Source of the DNA: Apteryx mantelli
Taxonomy: Eukaryota > Chordata > Aves > Apterygiformes > Apterygidae
Assembly: GCF_036417845.1 (NCBI RefSeq)
Contig: NC_089981.1
Location: 64,755,268 to 64,819,267 of the forward strand
Length of the DNA stretch: 64,000 bases
Direction: 5' to 3'
The notes below the pieces were generated by a model that had not been told where the DNA came from, made no database searches, and worked only from the letters and a program-made list of their open reading frames with translations. The translations under genes and the position numbers were made by a program. This document shows positions 1 through 10,862 of the stretch, in pieces; position 1 is the stretch's first letter; each line of letters begins with the position of its first letter.

Positions 1-1430
1 CACCAATAGATAGATAGAAGCAAGGATGATTTACATTGGTGGCGAATTTGGCCATTCCTCCTTTTTTTCTCCCCCTTTTTTTGAACATTCTCTCCTTCAA
101 ATTCCTACAAATATTGATTGTATGAGCAGTTTTAGCCTAATTTAGCCAGTGCTTATTGCCATGTTTATATCAAGCTGAATCACACTGCATTTTCTGCTAT
201 GCTTGTATATAGGCTCCCTCATCTGAAAAGCTGTAGTGTGCCCTTTGCTTCTTCTGCTATATTACACTCTTGCCTCAGTTATGGACTCAAATGAGATGCT
301 ACATTTTATATTAAGGAATGCCCTCTTAGCTCCTACTTTTTTCTTTTTGTTGGCCTGACACAGGACAACAACATTAGTGTTCTTCACATGTGTTTGTGTG
401 TACTTTCCTTTTAAAGAGATCTCTATTTCTTGATTATCTGTTAAGGGTATTTTGATACATTTAGATGTCTGGTGCACAAATACAAAGGAGAAGCATAAGC
501 AAGGTAAAAGCGAGATTTGCATGAGTGCAGTTTGGAATGTGAAGGGTAGCAATGGACAAATAGACCCTGTAGACACCTCTTTGAGTCAGGTTTTCAGTGC
601 AAGACTGCCTATGCTGGGCATGTGTCTGAAAGTCTTATGTACTTGCATAAAGAGGGACATTCAAATAGGCATTGGTACATTGCCTTAAATATGCAGTGAA
701 ATTGTGTGTGTGAAAATGTGTACGGGAATTGTGAAAACCCACTGACTCTAATGGCAGCCAATACCTATGCAGAGCTTTGAAAATGTCTCTTTCATGAGGA
801 CAGTTGTGTATGCCAGCTTTTATGTCTGTGAGCATTTTGGAGGGTCTATATCCATGGTTTGTGTGCCTGGGAATATACGCTGTTATCCTGAATGTCTGAT
901 TCTGATCTCATACGCCAGAATTTATTCCATTGTGGTTTAATAAGCTGCACTGAAGTTGCATCTGAATCACGCTGCTTTGAAATCGCACTCAGGCACTATT
1001 CTGTGTACGTGTATTAAAGAGTTTTTGTATGTATGGAAAGCAGATGCCTGAGTGCAGCAATTAGGCTGTGTCAGTGTGAGAGGTCGGTCTGTGCATGTGT
1101 GCACGTGCACAAAAATTTGTCAGTGCATTTACCTGTGCTTATGTGTAGAGCCATGCGTTTGTGTGTAACAGTGCCTGAGACATGCATGCACAAACTGGCA
1201 CACCGCTGCGGTGTACTGTGCGTGTCGACTGCCGTCTGTGCGGAGGCACGCCGGAGTGGCTGTGTAGGTTGGCGAGCAGATGCAACAGTACTTCACCTCT
1301 AGGTCCCGGGTCTTGCTTAACCCTAAACTCCAGAGCCAGTGCCCACGAGAGGCAGACTGGTGGGTAAGAGGGAAGGGAAGCGCCTGCCGCCGTTGCAGTA
1401 ATTTCCACGCCAGGGCCGTGTGGGAGCAGC
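1..1430. other. Upstream flank of ESRRB, no gene seen
   Basis: No reading frame here has recognisable protein features. The first kilobase is AT-rich unique sequence with scattered T tracts. From about 1030 to 1280 it becomes rich in TG/CA dinucleotides, including a 20-base run of strictly alternating purine and pyrimidine at 1091-1110 that ends in a 12-base palindrome with a CACGTG E-box core (1102-1107). The sequence grades into the CpG island after about 1430. Noncoding 5' exons of ESRRB could lie here, but nothing in the sequence identifies one. Confidence 0.6.
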
Positions 1431-1635
1431 GATTTCGTGTTAGCCGTGGTGCCGGGGCCAGCCCGGCTTGCGGCCAGCACGGCGCCGCCGGGGGACGGCG
1501 GCAGCGCGGCCCCAGCTGCCGCCCCGGCCCGGGGAAGCCCCGCGCCGCGGCGGCCGCTCGCCGCCCGACCGGAGCCCCGCGGGAGCGGGACAGAGCCGCG
1601 GCGCGGCGGGCGCGCTGCCGGCGGCGGGCGGTGCG

Positions 1636-1663
1636 CCGGGGCCGGGGCCGGGGCCGGGGCCGG
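1636..1663 (+). repeat. GGGGCC-type hexanucleotide repeat, G-quadruplex candidate
   Basis: Four perfect CCGGGG units followed by CCGG lie in the CpG island. The four G4 runs separated by CC (1638-1659) fit the simple G-quadruplex pattern of four G-runs with 2-base loops. The unit is the same as in the human C9orf72 repeat, although that is a different gene and this copy number is low. It lies about 460 bases upstream of the ESRRB start, in the promoter or the 5' UTR depending on the true transcription start. Confidence 0.85.
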
Positions 1664-1726
1664 TCCGGCGGCCCCCCCGGCCGTGCCTCCCCCAGCCGCG
1701 CTCCAAGCCCGGCCCCCGCGAGGGAG

Positions 1727-1731
1727 CCAAT
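1727..1731 (+). promoter_or_regulatory. CCAAT box (NF-Y type)
   Basis: A CCAAT pentamer in the forward orientation sits in the GC-rich core with GC boxes nearby. It is about 390 bases upstream of the first ESRRB ATG, a plausible position for a proximal promoter element. The match is short and its function is inferred. Confidence 0.4.
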
Positions 1732-2020
1732 AGCCGCGCTGCCGTCTTCATCCGTCTCCCGGCGTTAAAGCTACAGCGGGGCTCGGGGCGGCGAAATCCC
1801 CCGTGGCCGTGTCCTGCGCGCTGCCCGCCTCCCTCCGCCGGCGCCAGTGTGTCCGCACGCGGGAGCGGGCGCGGGTGCGGAGCGGCAGCGCCGCTGCCGC
1901 CTGCCCGCCCTACCTGCCTCCTCTCCCCCGCCGCCGCACCGTGCCGCTGCCGGACCCGGGCCGGCTCCCCTGCCGGGGCTCCCTGCCCTCGCCGCCCAGT
2001 GCAGTTTAGTTGTTTTGGTG

Positions 2021-2095
2021 TATGTGTGTGTGTGTGTTTGTTTTTTTTCCCCCTTTCCTTTCCTTCTTTCTTTCTTTTCTTATTTTTCCTCCTCC
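2021..2095 (+). repeat. TG repeat followed by long pyrimidine tract in the 5' leader
   Basis: A TG dinucleotide repeat (about 2021-2038) is followed directly by a 41-base uninterrupted pyrimidine run (2041-2081), one A, and 13 more pyrimidines (2083-2095). This ends 25 bases before the ESRRB ATG. In RNA it would offer UG-rich sites (the type TDP-43 and CELF proteins bind) and polypyrimidine sites (PTB or PCBP type). The order TG repeat, T run, pyrimidines also resembles the upstream part of a 3' splice site, but the first AG downstream is at 2134-2135, inside the coding exon. Confidence 0.8.
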
Positions 2096-2103
2096 ACCCG
2101 GGA

Positions 2104-2121
2104 ATGCTCAAACTGGACTGA
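2104..2121 (+). promoter_or_regulatory. Five-codon upstream ORF overlapping the ESRRB start (TGATG)
   Basis: An ATG at 2104 opens a minimal frame, M-L-K-L-D-stop, whose TGA at 2119-2121 shares its final A with the ESRRB ATG at 2121-2123. The upstream ATG has G at -3 and C at +4. The main ATG has C at -3 and G at +4, so neither is optimal. By known rules for short upstream ORFs, ribosomes translating it would end exactly at the main start, which could favour reinitiation there or lower its use. It matters only if transcription starts upstream of 2104, as the CpG island suggests. Confidence 0.6.
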
Positions 2122-2170
2122 TGGACATTTCCGAGCTGTGCATCTCCGACCCGCTCGGCTACCACAACCA
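2121..2170 (+). CDS. ESRRB: ESRRB coding exon 1 (N-terminal 16.7 codons)
   Basis: This is the first coding exon of estrogen-related receptor beta, an orphan nuclear receptor that binds TNAAGGTCA sites constitutively and acts in pluripotency, placenta, inner ear and photoreceptors in mammals. It encodes MDISELCISDPLGYHN plus the first two bases of Q17. The residues match the known N-terminus of the long vertebrate ESRRB form, which starts MDVSELC. The exon ends at CA followed by the strong donor GTGAGT at 2171. Joining to exon 2 gives [15 protein letters not shown], exactly the expected ESRRB order. Further support is the CpG island around it. The ATG context is moderate (C at -3, G at +4). 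The 5' end of the exon is not determined. An in-frame ATG at 2022 would add 33 low-complexity residues but has poor context and no known counterpart. Confidence 0.93.
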
Positions 2171-3120
2171 GTGAGTGCCCCGCGCCGGGACGGGCCGCGC
2201 CACGCCGGGGCGGGCGGGCTGGGACCGGGCGCCGCGCCGCGCCGCGCTGCGGGGGCGGCCGGGGCGCCTCCGCCCTCGCCGGGGCCGGCCGCCGCACAGC
2301 GGCTGCCCGCGCAGGAGGAGCGGCGCTGCGGGCAGAGGGGACGCGCACCTCCGTGCGGGGCAGGTGCGGCAGAGTCGGCGGGAAGGGCTCGGGGGTCGGT
2401 TTGTCCGTCTGTTTCTTTCCCTGTAACTTCTCGCTCTGATCCTCCAGCTCCTGGGAGCGAGCTGCTAGGGCTGAGCACTGGCAGTCCTTTCTGCATAGTT
2501 TTACTTTCCGTTTATCCTAGGATTTTTATTACATGAATTACTGGGTGGCTATAACGAGAGGTGCATATAAAATTACATAAAGTAGATCTATTAAAGCAGT
2601 GCTTTTTACAAGAAAAGTCAGATTTTCACCTGAAATCCTGTGTGGAAATTCAGTTTCCCACGGCTTACTATTTGTGTGGCCTGTCCGGGGAAGGAGTGGA
2701 GTGAGTTGGAGGGCTAGCGAGCAGACATCCCGAGCCGGACCGATGGCAGGTACTTCAGCACCTGCTACTGTTCTGTCCCTTTGTATTTTCAAATGGGCTG
2801 TGCCTGGGAATGCTGTGTTTAAAATCACTTCAGCGCATTAAGTTAGGTTTGAACTTTTGGGGGAAGTTAGGAAACGAGGCAAAATTTTCTCAGTTGCACA
2901 TCCAGCTGACTGTAGCAATTCATTTTCAAATGGGTTTCTGCTGATAAATCTCTCCCTGAGCTGAGTCCCCTTTTGTGTGTTTGCATGTTAATCCGTGTGT
3001 CACCTACAAGGGTTCTGTGGTGTCATCAGAGACAGGAGTTAAGTCACTTTGCCTGTTTCATTGTTTTTCTTTTAAGAACACATTGTAGTTAATAGAATTA
3101 AAACAATTAAAAACAAACAA

Positions 3121-3131
3121 CCCCCCCCCCC
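3121..3131. repeat. Poly-C tract
   Basis: Eleven consecutive C residues follow an A-rich stretch with AAACAAACAA. This is a simple mononucleotide repeat in intron 1. Confidence 0.8.
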
Positions 3132-4560
3132 ACAATGCTGCTTACCCCTCGTCTCTCATTACATCTCTTTTATCTGTCTTTCTGTTTCCTGATACTCCGT
3201 CTGTCCTTACATTCATTTCTCCCTCCTTTAATCCCCTGCTTCCAGCATTTTCATTAAAATGAGACTTAGTATTGATAATAGAAATTAATAATCTAACCCA
3301 TGTGATTTTCTTTTCCCCACTGGTGCTTCACTTGTGGCTGCTCCATTTTGAATTAAAAATAAACAAACAGCTTCTTAAGGGAAATGTATTCTGTATGCCG
3401 TTGGGAGTCTTTTAATATTAAGTCAAAAATAGAAAGTGTGTTTACCTTCATTAAAAGAAAAAGAACAAAACACCACAACCAAAAGCTAGATCATAACCAC
3501 GTACTATATTTTCTCTTAACTTTTTCCTTTCATTTGTTGTACTTTTGATATTGAGGAAAAGAAGGCGAATAATGTGAAAATAGTACAAAATAATATTCAT
3601 GCTGGATTGCCGTTCACCTGTTTTACTTTTTCTTGGTCTCTTAGACAGCTCCCAACAATGTGAAGAGCGCCTTACCCCTATTTGCAACACTTTGGCCGCT
3701 GATTAGACAGATGAAGGTGGCCCTGGGGGAAGTGCCACGGAGCCCCTATGGCTTTACAGTGGACGGAGAACACAGGTTTTTGAGATGAGAAGCTGCTGGA
3801 GTGCTCTCTGTATAGCAAAGTGCTTTGCCTAGCTCTTTGCGGCAACTAACCTTCTTTTTAAAATTGTGGAGATTGGGGAAGAGAGACCAAGAATATCATT
3901 TGAAATACCTCAAACTCTATTTTTTCTTTATTAAAAGAGTACAATGATGATGCAAGAAAGTATGGCTAAGTCTGGAAAAAGTTACTGAGAGAAGGAAAAA
4001 ATGTGAGAAGCCTTAAAAAATACAGTATATTTAAAGGTAATGGGTAAATGCAATGGGTCAGATACTGCTTTGATTTACATTCTAGTTTTGTTAAGATTAG
4101 ATTTGAGATTGCATTCCTGTAGCTGAGGATAAAAGTTGGTCACTTTATATGCTTTATGTATTGCTTTAGCCATTTTTCCTCCCGCTGTAACACAAATGTA
4201 CTATGAACATATAAATATAGGCATTGTATTTGTGCCTGTATTTTTATCTAGTTATGTAAACATATCACCCTAATTGTACTGACTTACTCTTCTGGCTGCT
4301 AGCTAGTGAAAAGATTTTGATAGTTATTTTTCCTTATTTTTTTTTTTTAACTCTTGCTTTTAATTATGTTAGCAGCATTTTTTGTCAACTTAAACCTTAA
4401 ATTAAGAGTCATTTTTAAAATATTGCAAACTGCCTCTTATTGTTAGGTAACTGTTGAGCTATAGGGAGAAAGACTAGAATATGGAAAGAGAAGTGGATGT
4501 GGTCACTCAATATGTGATCCATACAGTTACTTGGAAACTGTATTTCACCTAGCAATTATT

Positions 4561-4588
4561 GAGAGAGAGCGAGAGAAAGAGAGAGAGA
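4561..4588. repeat. GA-rich microsatellite
   Basis: An imperfect (GA)n run of about 28 bases, interrupted by GC and AAA. It is a purine-only or nearly purine-only simple repeat within intron 1. Confidence 0.8.
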
Positions 4589-5210
4589 ACAAACAAGGTA
4601 GAGGAGAGAGGAGGTGACTCCTTTCACCTTGGAGTTTAAGGAGACTAATTTTTGTAACACTCAAACCCAAGAAGGGTCTGATGAAGGAATTCATTGCCCC
4701 AGTCCCACTCTTTAGGTTGGGGATTTGTCTTCCTCAAGTAGCGAAAGTTCCCTTTCCTTTTGCCTGTGTGTGGTGATCTGAACAAGTACGCTGGGAACAG
4801 GAGGAAGTTCTGGGCAGTGGATCATGTTGTTTCCCTCCATGCAGGATCTTGCGGTGAGGGGAAGAAAACACTTGTTCCTAATTTCCACCCTCTGCACGTG
4901 TGTATATATTTGGTTTCATGTGTAGGAATCCTCTCTTCAGTGACCACTTATGTTTAGTACTGGTCTTTGGGAAAATTATTCCTGGCACAGGTGAAGCAGG
5001 TCCATGCAAGAACCTTTTGTATGAGTTTGAATTGGGAAACTCACAAAGAAAATGATTTGTACCTGCAGTTTTTCTTTCAGGTCAGGGCATATGGAGTGAA
5101 TACATTAGTTGCACCATATTGACAACGTCTGTCTGCAGTACAGCGGAAAGTGAATGTGTGTACAGACACCAGGAATGTACACTCTGATATATAAAATATG
5201 TGATTATATT

Positions 5211-5295
5211 CACACACAAACACATGTGCATATATAAATATTTGTGTACAGGTATACACACACATGCACGCACACACATACACATATATATATAG
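5211..5295. repeat. CA/TA-rich microsatellite region
   Basis: A compound imperfect repeat of CA and TA dinucleotides (cacaca, tatata, tacacaca, catatata) spans about 85 bases. It alternates pyrimidine and purine over much of its length and is probably polymorphic. The short open frames on the minus strand here are translations of the repeat. Confidence 0.8.
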
Positions 5296-7040
5296 CCATA
5301 CTGAATATGTGTTGTGTATCTTTTGTATGTAAACCTAAGGCTGTTTCATAGGAGAGTGAAATACAGCATTTCTACTTCTCAGTATTAACTTCCATGTCCC
5401 AGGGAAATTTTTTCTGCCTAGTTATAGTTGCTACTAGAAATGTTGATAGGACTACAAAATTGCCATTGCTGTTTCTAATTAATTTCTACATGACAGACAG
5501 AAACTGACCAAGTAACCATAATGAAGGGAAAATAAAAAATCATTGGCAAATAAGGGCACCTTGCCAGATGCTATGTCTCTTACGCTGTTTCCTCTGATGT
5601 ATAAGAAAGACACGAGTCATTGATCTGATAAAAATGAAAATTATTTTATAAACAGAAGGAAATGGTTAGAAAGGAAAAAATGTTATATTTAACGATAGAG
5701 AGATATAAAGGTGCGACACTGGAATTCTAAGTCAATGAAAGAGCAAATTCCAGATCACGCAAATTAACAAAGAATTAACAAAGCTGTTGCCACTGACTCT
5801 AATGCACAGACTGAGGAAATGTGACTTGATTTTAGAGGTTCCTGGAAATCTCCATACTCCATGAATGGGAGGAAATCTGAGTCAGAGAAGCTGAATGCAA
5901 CTGTCTGCGCTGAGTATCTCTGAAAGTCTGGGATAGGGACGAATCGTTATTTGGGGAGAATAGGGTGGGAGCTGTTTGTTTTATTGACAGAATAAATTGA
6001 AAAAACTTTATAAGGGAAATGGCTTAGTTGCTGGGTTTTTAAGTAGGTTCCCATCATAGGATGGGCTCCTGCTACACGAAGCTCACTGAGCACCACACTG
6101 GAGAGGAAATTGGTACCCTTACAGTATTTGTATTAACTTCTCCTCTTCCAAATTCCACTTGTAAAAGTAAAAATGGTCTAATCATTATGAATTATTGAGA
6201 AATATGGAAAGATCAATATATTAAAAAAAATAGGATTTTTTTCATTTTATCGATTTGAAGTAATCAATAAATATTGCATTTAGCCTGAGAGGGAAAAGAC
6301 TTTGGAGAGATTGCATCAGAGAAAGTTGCTGTGACAGAGATTTCACATCCTGTTTCCTTCCTCTCCAAGAGAATGCTGCTCTGTCCTCCGTGCCCTTTTG
6401 CTGTTGTTCCCCAGCCCTGTTTCTGTTGTGTTGCTACTGCTCAGAATTAACATTGTTTGAAATAACCTGTGCTCTTCAGGTAATTTTAGTTCAGTAAGAA
6501 GTTGTGCGTGTTGTATCAGTGAGTCTCTCTCCCAAATATTCCAGAGCTAAGAGGATACAATCTCTCTTAGGAAATGGAAGAAGGGAGAAGGGAAAAGGCT
6601 TAAATGTGAGAATAGGTGAACTTTATAGGTTCTATCGGGAGCGTGGTAGAATTTCTCCAAAGGGTGTAAAACATCTGAGTTGTATTTAACTGGGGGAAGA
6701 AAGAGTAAATGTAGAAGAAGATAGTGGCAAGGCTTGGGTAGAAAAGCCAAACTCCTTTCCCCAAATTCTACTTTTTCTAATTTGTGCTCCTCAGTTTAGA
6801 AGCGGAGGGTCACATCAGCAGCTACTGTTGCAAGTCAACAATTCCACTACAGATTGTGGAGACTGGGAAATTCTTCCCAGTAAGACCTATTCTTTACTCC
6901 GTGGAGCTATTGACGATACCTTTACAGCTAGGGAACACAATAGATTTTTTAGTTTGTGCAGTGTGAGCAAGTAAATTTAGCATTTGTCCAGTACTCAGCA
7001 GTGAGGTTCCTAGGTAATGCTGCTATAGAAACTGGGGGAG

Positions 7041-7057
7041 AAAAAAAAAAAAAAAAA
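7041..7057. repeat. Poly-A tract (17 A)
   Basis: A run of 17 A follows CTGGGGGAG. There is no recognisable retroposed gene or SINE body upstream and no clear target-site duplication. Confidence 0.8.
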
Positions 7058-7234
7058 GAAGCGGAGGTGTCCACAGAAAACTACAAATCGGACGATTGTT
7101 TATTTGTTTGGGACGGGACTTAATAAAGAAGATATTAGCAGTACTCAGCTATGGTGACCTTGCCGAAAATAGAAAAATCTTGATTTCTTTCTGTCTCCCT
7201 AGTATGGGCTGCATTTAAGTTGTGAATGTAATTG

Positions 7235-7330
7235 CATCTATGTAGCTTGAATGTGCAAAGTGCTTTGTGATCTGCCATCAGGAACAGAACATAATTTAGT
7301 ATTATTTATTGGTAGTAGCTATTGACCTGG
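7235..7330 (+). mobile_element. Possible 3' tail of an amniote MIR-like SINE
   Basis: The phrase GCAAAGTGCTTTGTGATCTG followed by an ATTATTTATT-like A/T tail resembles the 3' end of amniote MIR/CORE-SINE copies, which have AAGTGCTTTGAGATC followed by a variable ATTATT tail. The body upstream is not convincing, so this is only a tentative call. Confidence 0.3.
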
Positions 7331-9547
7331 GGAATTATACTTCTTAGAAATTAAGTTGTAGTAACTTATTCTCTGACTTTGTTTCCATCCTTGCTATGCT
7401 GCCTCTCTAAAACTGTACCCTACCTCTCCAGAGCACTAAAGATGCCCACAAAATGATCCTTGCAGCTGGAGCACAGTGTACTTTGATTCTTCCAGTGCTT
7501 GAGAGTCTGGCTGCTGGCGGTGACTGTCCATGAGGAGAAGCATGCCTGCTCAAGGTGGAATGCACTGTATAATAATATATTTGTCATGTTTGTAATTGCA
7601 AATGTAATTAGCAAACAAGCTCTGGGGGATTGAGGACTTGAAACTTTCACTGCACATCATTTGACCCTATCTTGACTGGATGGACGCTTGTGTGCTGCAG
7701 TTAACCCTTGCTGCTCTTGCAAAGAAATGCGCCTTTTAGTCTGACTGCTGCTAAGTTTTCTGTTTTGTAAGTTTTTTTGCTATGAGCAGCATTGTACCTG
7801 TATTTGCTTGTACCTTCTTTTGTTGTGATGGCAAGTGCTTACGTTCCCCCTGTGACACACACACCAATATTTCCTCTCCTAGCACTTTTGACACAGCCTG
7901 GAAAGCATTCTGCAATGCCCTTTGTGAAGAGCACTGTGTACCAGTAAGTGCTTTTGCATACTGAGCTGTTCAGTGCATTCCTATCACCACAGGCAACGTT
8001 ACTATTCAGTGCCCCTTGCACTTCGCAAAGACAACTTGCGAAAAGCAGGTGGCAAGCTGTTATCACACAACCTGCGATAGCTCTGTGTCCCTGCTGAGCT
8101 GGAATTTTCTTGCACTCCCTTTCTAAATGGGGGAGGAAAAAAATGCATAAGAAATCCCGTTCCGTTTTGTGGGATGCCAGCAAATCTCAGTCCAGGCACC
8201 CGTAAGCTGACTTTGTCATCTTACAAAGAATATTCCTGACCATAAGGGTGCAGCGAACAACACGGCCAGAATCTGTTCTTAAAGAAGTCACAAACTTATG
8301 TGTGTATATGAGGAAAAGAGGGCTTCTTTGCATTTTCATGCAAATATCTTCTCATTTCTTTTCTTTTTCGTTTTCATATAGGACTTAGGTTGCGGTAAAA
8401 TTCATGACAGAACTGTTCTTGTTTTGGAGGGAGTCTTATTTATTCCTGTGTTTTTGTGAATGTGAAAGGAAATAAATTAAATGTAGAGAGGGGTGGCCTT
8501 TTTCATATGATTTTGTTGTAGCTGTAAGGACATCTCACAGACACTGCATCCTGTTGAAAGCTTGGAAGAAAAACGAAGCCTATTCTAGTTTGTTCTTAGG
8601 TAGGGCAAGAGCCTCGGTTGAGAAGCCCTTCCTTGAGTCTAGACTTTCCTTTTCCATTCCTAAAAATTAGGTTGGAATTACCATGTATTTTAAGGGTCAG
8701 ATATTTTTCCTAAATTAGAAAAGCCTATGATGGGGGAGATGGAAGTGTGTCTGGGACCTCCAGCTTGGAGTGCCCTGCGTAACAAGACAATTTCTCATCA
8801 AAGCACCTTTTGTTTTGAATTGATTGTCTATGTTTTATTGCAGCTGTTTTTACAAGAATATTTCTTGTTGCTGAGTGTCTGCTGTTCTGAAAAGCTTTTT
8901 GTACATACGGCATATTTAGAGGTGCTGTTTTCTAATTTTTCCCCTTTTTCTCCTGGCACTTTAAAGTTCCCTTTAGTAATAATGGCCCTCAATCTCCGGT
9001 GATGGAGCCATCACTGTGAACAATGCTGGTGAGTGTATTGTCTCGCTGTCCTTTTACTCAAGAGAAAGGTCAAAAGAACAGCCTTAAAAAAAATGTTCAA
9101 TTCTCCTGTTATGATTTTGCATATGGAGATGATCATTTTAAAAACATGAGTTTTTTCTTTCTCTGCAAACACCTGTGTGAAAATAAGACGGAAATATGAT
9201 TTTCCATCAGTTGCTGCTAGTACTTTTTTTTTTTAAATATGCTGACAAGAACAATTACAGACCAGATTTTTCACTGAGATTTACACGATTTTGTATATTT
9301 AAAAATTAAACATCTCAAAATAAGGGAACTAAAGAATTATACTCTGACTAATTTTATTTTTATAAATCCTTCTGTGTGGTTTTTCTTTTTATTCAGTCAA
9401 TCTGACAAGTTTCTCATTCTCAACAATACTATTTTGTTTCCTGATTTAAGAAATTATGCTTACCTGGATGAGATTTTCACAGATCTGGGAACATACCAAT
9501 GGAAAATATAGGGTACTACTGGTTTCAGGGACTTGGTTTAGAAATTT

Positions 9548-9562
9548 TTGTTGTTGTTGTTG
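9548..9562. repeat. (TTG)5 trinucleotide repeat
   Basis: Five perfect TTG units in intron 1. No associated gene. Confidence 0.8.
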
Positions 9563-10764
9563 CACATAACCAGAATTAGCTTATGTATATTTTCGAAATA
9601 TATATTTTCTCCATATTTTGCTTTTTATATTTTAAAACAATCCTTGATTTACACAACAATTTTGAAGAGTTGCTATGTGTTTCATTTTTCTTTGTTTCTA
9701 GACCATGTATGGCATGCAAATGCTGTCCAGTTTTAACAGTTCAGAAAGTGCTGTAGAGGAGGAAGAATGATTTAATTTCTTTAGAACACACGAATTCAGT
9801 CCTTCTCCAGCTCTTTTTCAAACATGTGGGATGTTTCTTCTCTTCACCTCTCACAGTTGTTTAATTCAGCTTCTTCGTAGTTTTTATATTTCTGCTGATT
9901 GGGTTTTTTGGGGTCATTTTTGGAGACTGAGGGGATAATGATACATGGAGAGACTGAAAACCATCCCCTGTGAAACTGAAAACCTTGGTACCTATTGCCT
10001 GACACTCTTTAGGAGATAGTTTTTGTTATCCGATTCATCTGAAGTGCGGAGGTGCCTGCCTAGGTCCGGGCTCATACACCGAGCAGTGTGAAGCAGCGAC
10101 TCCCAAGCGGTGGTGTGCAGCCTGCAATGCGGTTCAGCCAGGGGCTGGGGCAGGGAGGGGGCACAGCTGTCGGGCACAACCAAGACTCGCTTTCCAAGCC
10201 AAAATAATCCCGGCATGGGGACTTGTATTTCAGTGCTCAGGCTTCTGGAAGGATGTTAACTTTTCTTCTCCTGGGTCCTTTTTGCCATAATAGATTGTAG
10301 CAAATGTGACCTTTTGAAAATGATGGTTAAGTGTATTGATGTGTCCGTATGTATTACTTTACATAGATGATGCCAGACGCGTCTCCCTCAGAATAATTGA
10401 TGCAAGTTGCGTAGTAGCACCAAGCACACTGTAGAGGACTAGAATGAGTCAGAGAATGAGAGAAAGTGTTTTCTTACATACAGAGATTTATAAATGCATG
10501 AACATAAGTGTTTCGGAATATGTATGTTCATACTTATTTTTAAATACATGTGCATGTACTATAAATTAAGAGAAAACACACATACATGAGATGCATATAA
10601 TTTTGTATGTAACCACACTTTAATTCTCTGTTGTGTACATGTACTAATTTACTTGCACAATTACCCCTAAAAAGTCTCTCTACACACATGCAAGACTTCT
10701 TTCATGTGGTTATGTACTGCTGTGTGCATAAATGTATAAAAAAATAAGTATGGATATGCCTGTC

Positions 10765-10862
10765 TTCATCACAAGGTTGTTTTAAGGTTCTGTTAATTAA
10801 TGTTTGTAAATTTTTGGATATTATTGCATAGAAGGTGTTCTATAAATGTAGATAGCCGAATG
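10765..10862 (+). mobile_element. MIR-like SINE 3' fragment
   Basis: The order 'cttcatcacaaggttgtttt', a short gap, 'gttaattaatgtttgtaaa', then 'gaaggtgttctataaatgta' follows the 3' half of MIR: cctcatagggttgttgtgagg, taaatgagttaatacatgtaaa, and the agtaagcgctcaataaatgt tail. The orientation is plus. The 5' tRNA-derived part is not visible. Confidence 0.5.

Larger units (their letters stand above)
1440..2440 (+). promoter_or_regulatory. ESRRB: CpG island promoter and 5' leader of ESRRB
   Basis: About 1 kb of very GC-rich, CpG-dense sequence stands out from AT-rich surroundings on both sides and encloses the first coding exon. It contains several GGGCGG/CCGCCC-type Sp1/KLF boxes (for example near 1624, 2208 and 2252) and one CCAAT box. 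A weak TTAAAG TATA-like element lies near 1764-1769. Such islands usually give dispersed transcription start sites, so the exact start cannot be set from sequence. It probably lies between the CCAAT box and about 2020. Long open frames on both strands here result from GC-rich composition with few stop codons and are not genes. Confidence 0.85.

Noticed and set aside
1440..2348. 302-codon minus-strand frame and several long plus-strand frames in the CpG island
   Set aside because: They consist of A, R, G and P runs expected from GC-rich DNA with few stop codons. No domain is recognisable, and they overlap the ESRRB promoter and first exon.
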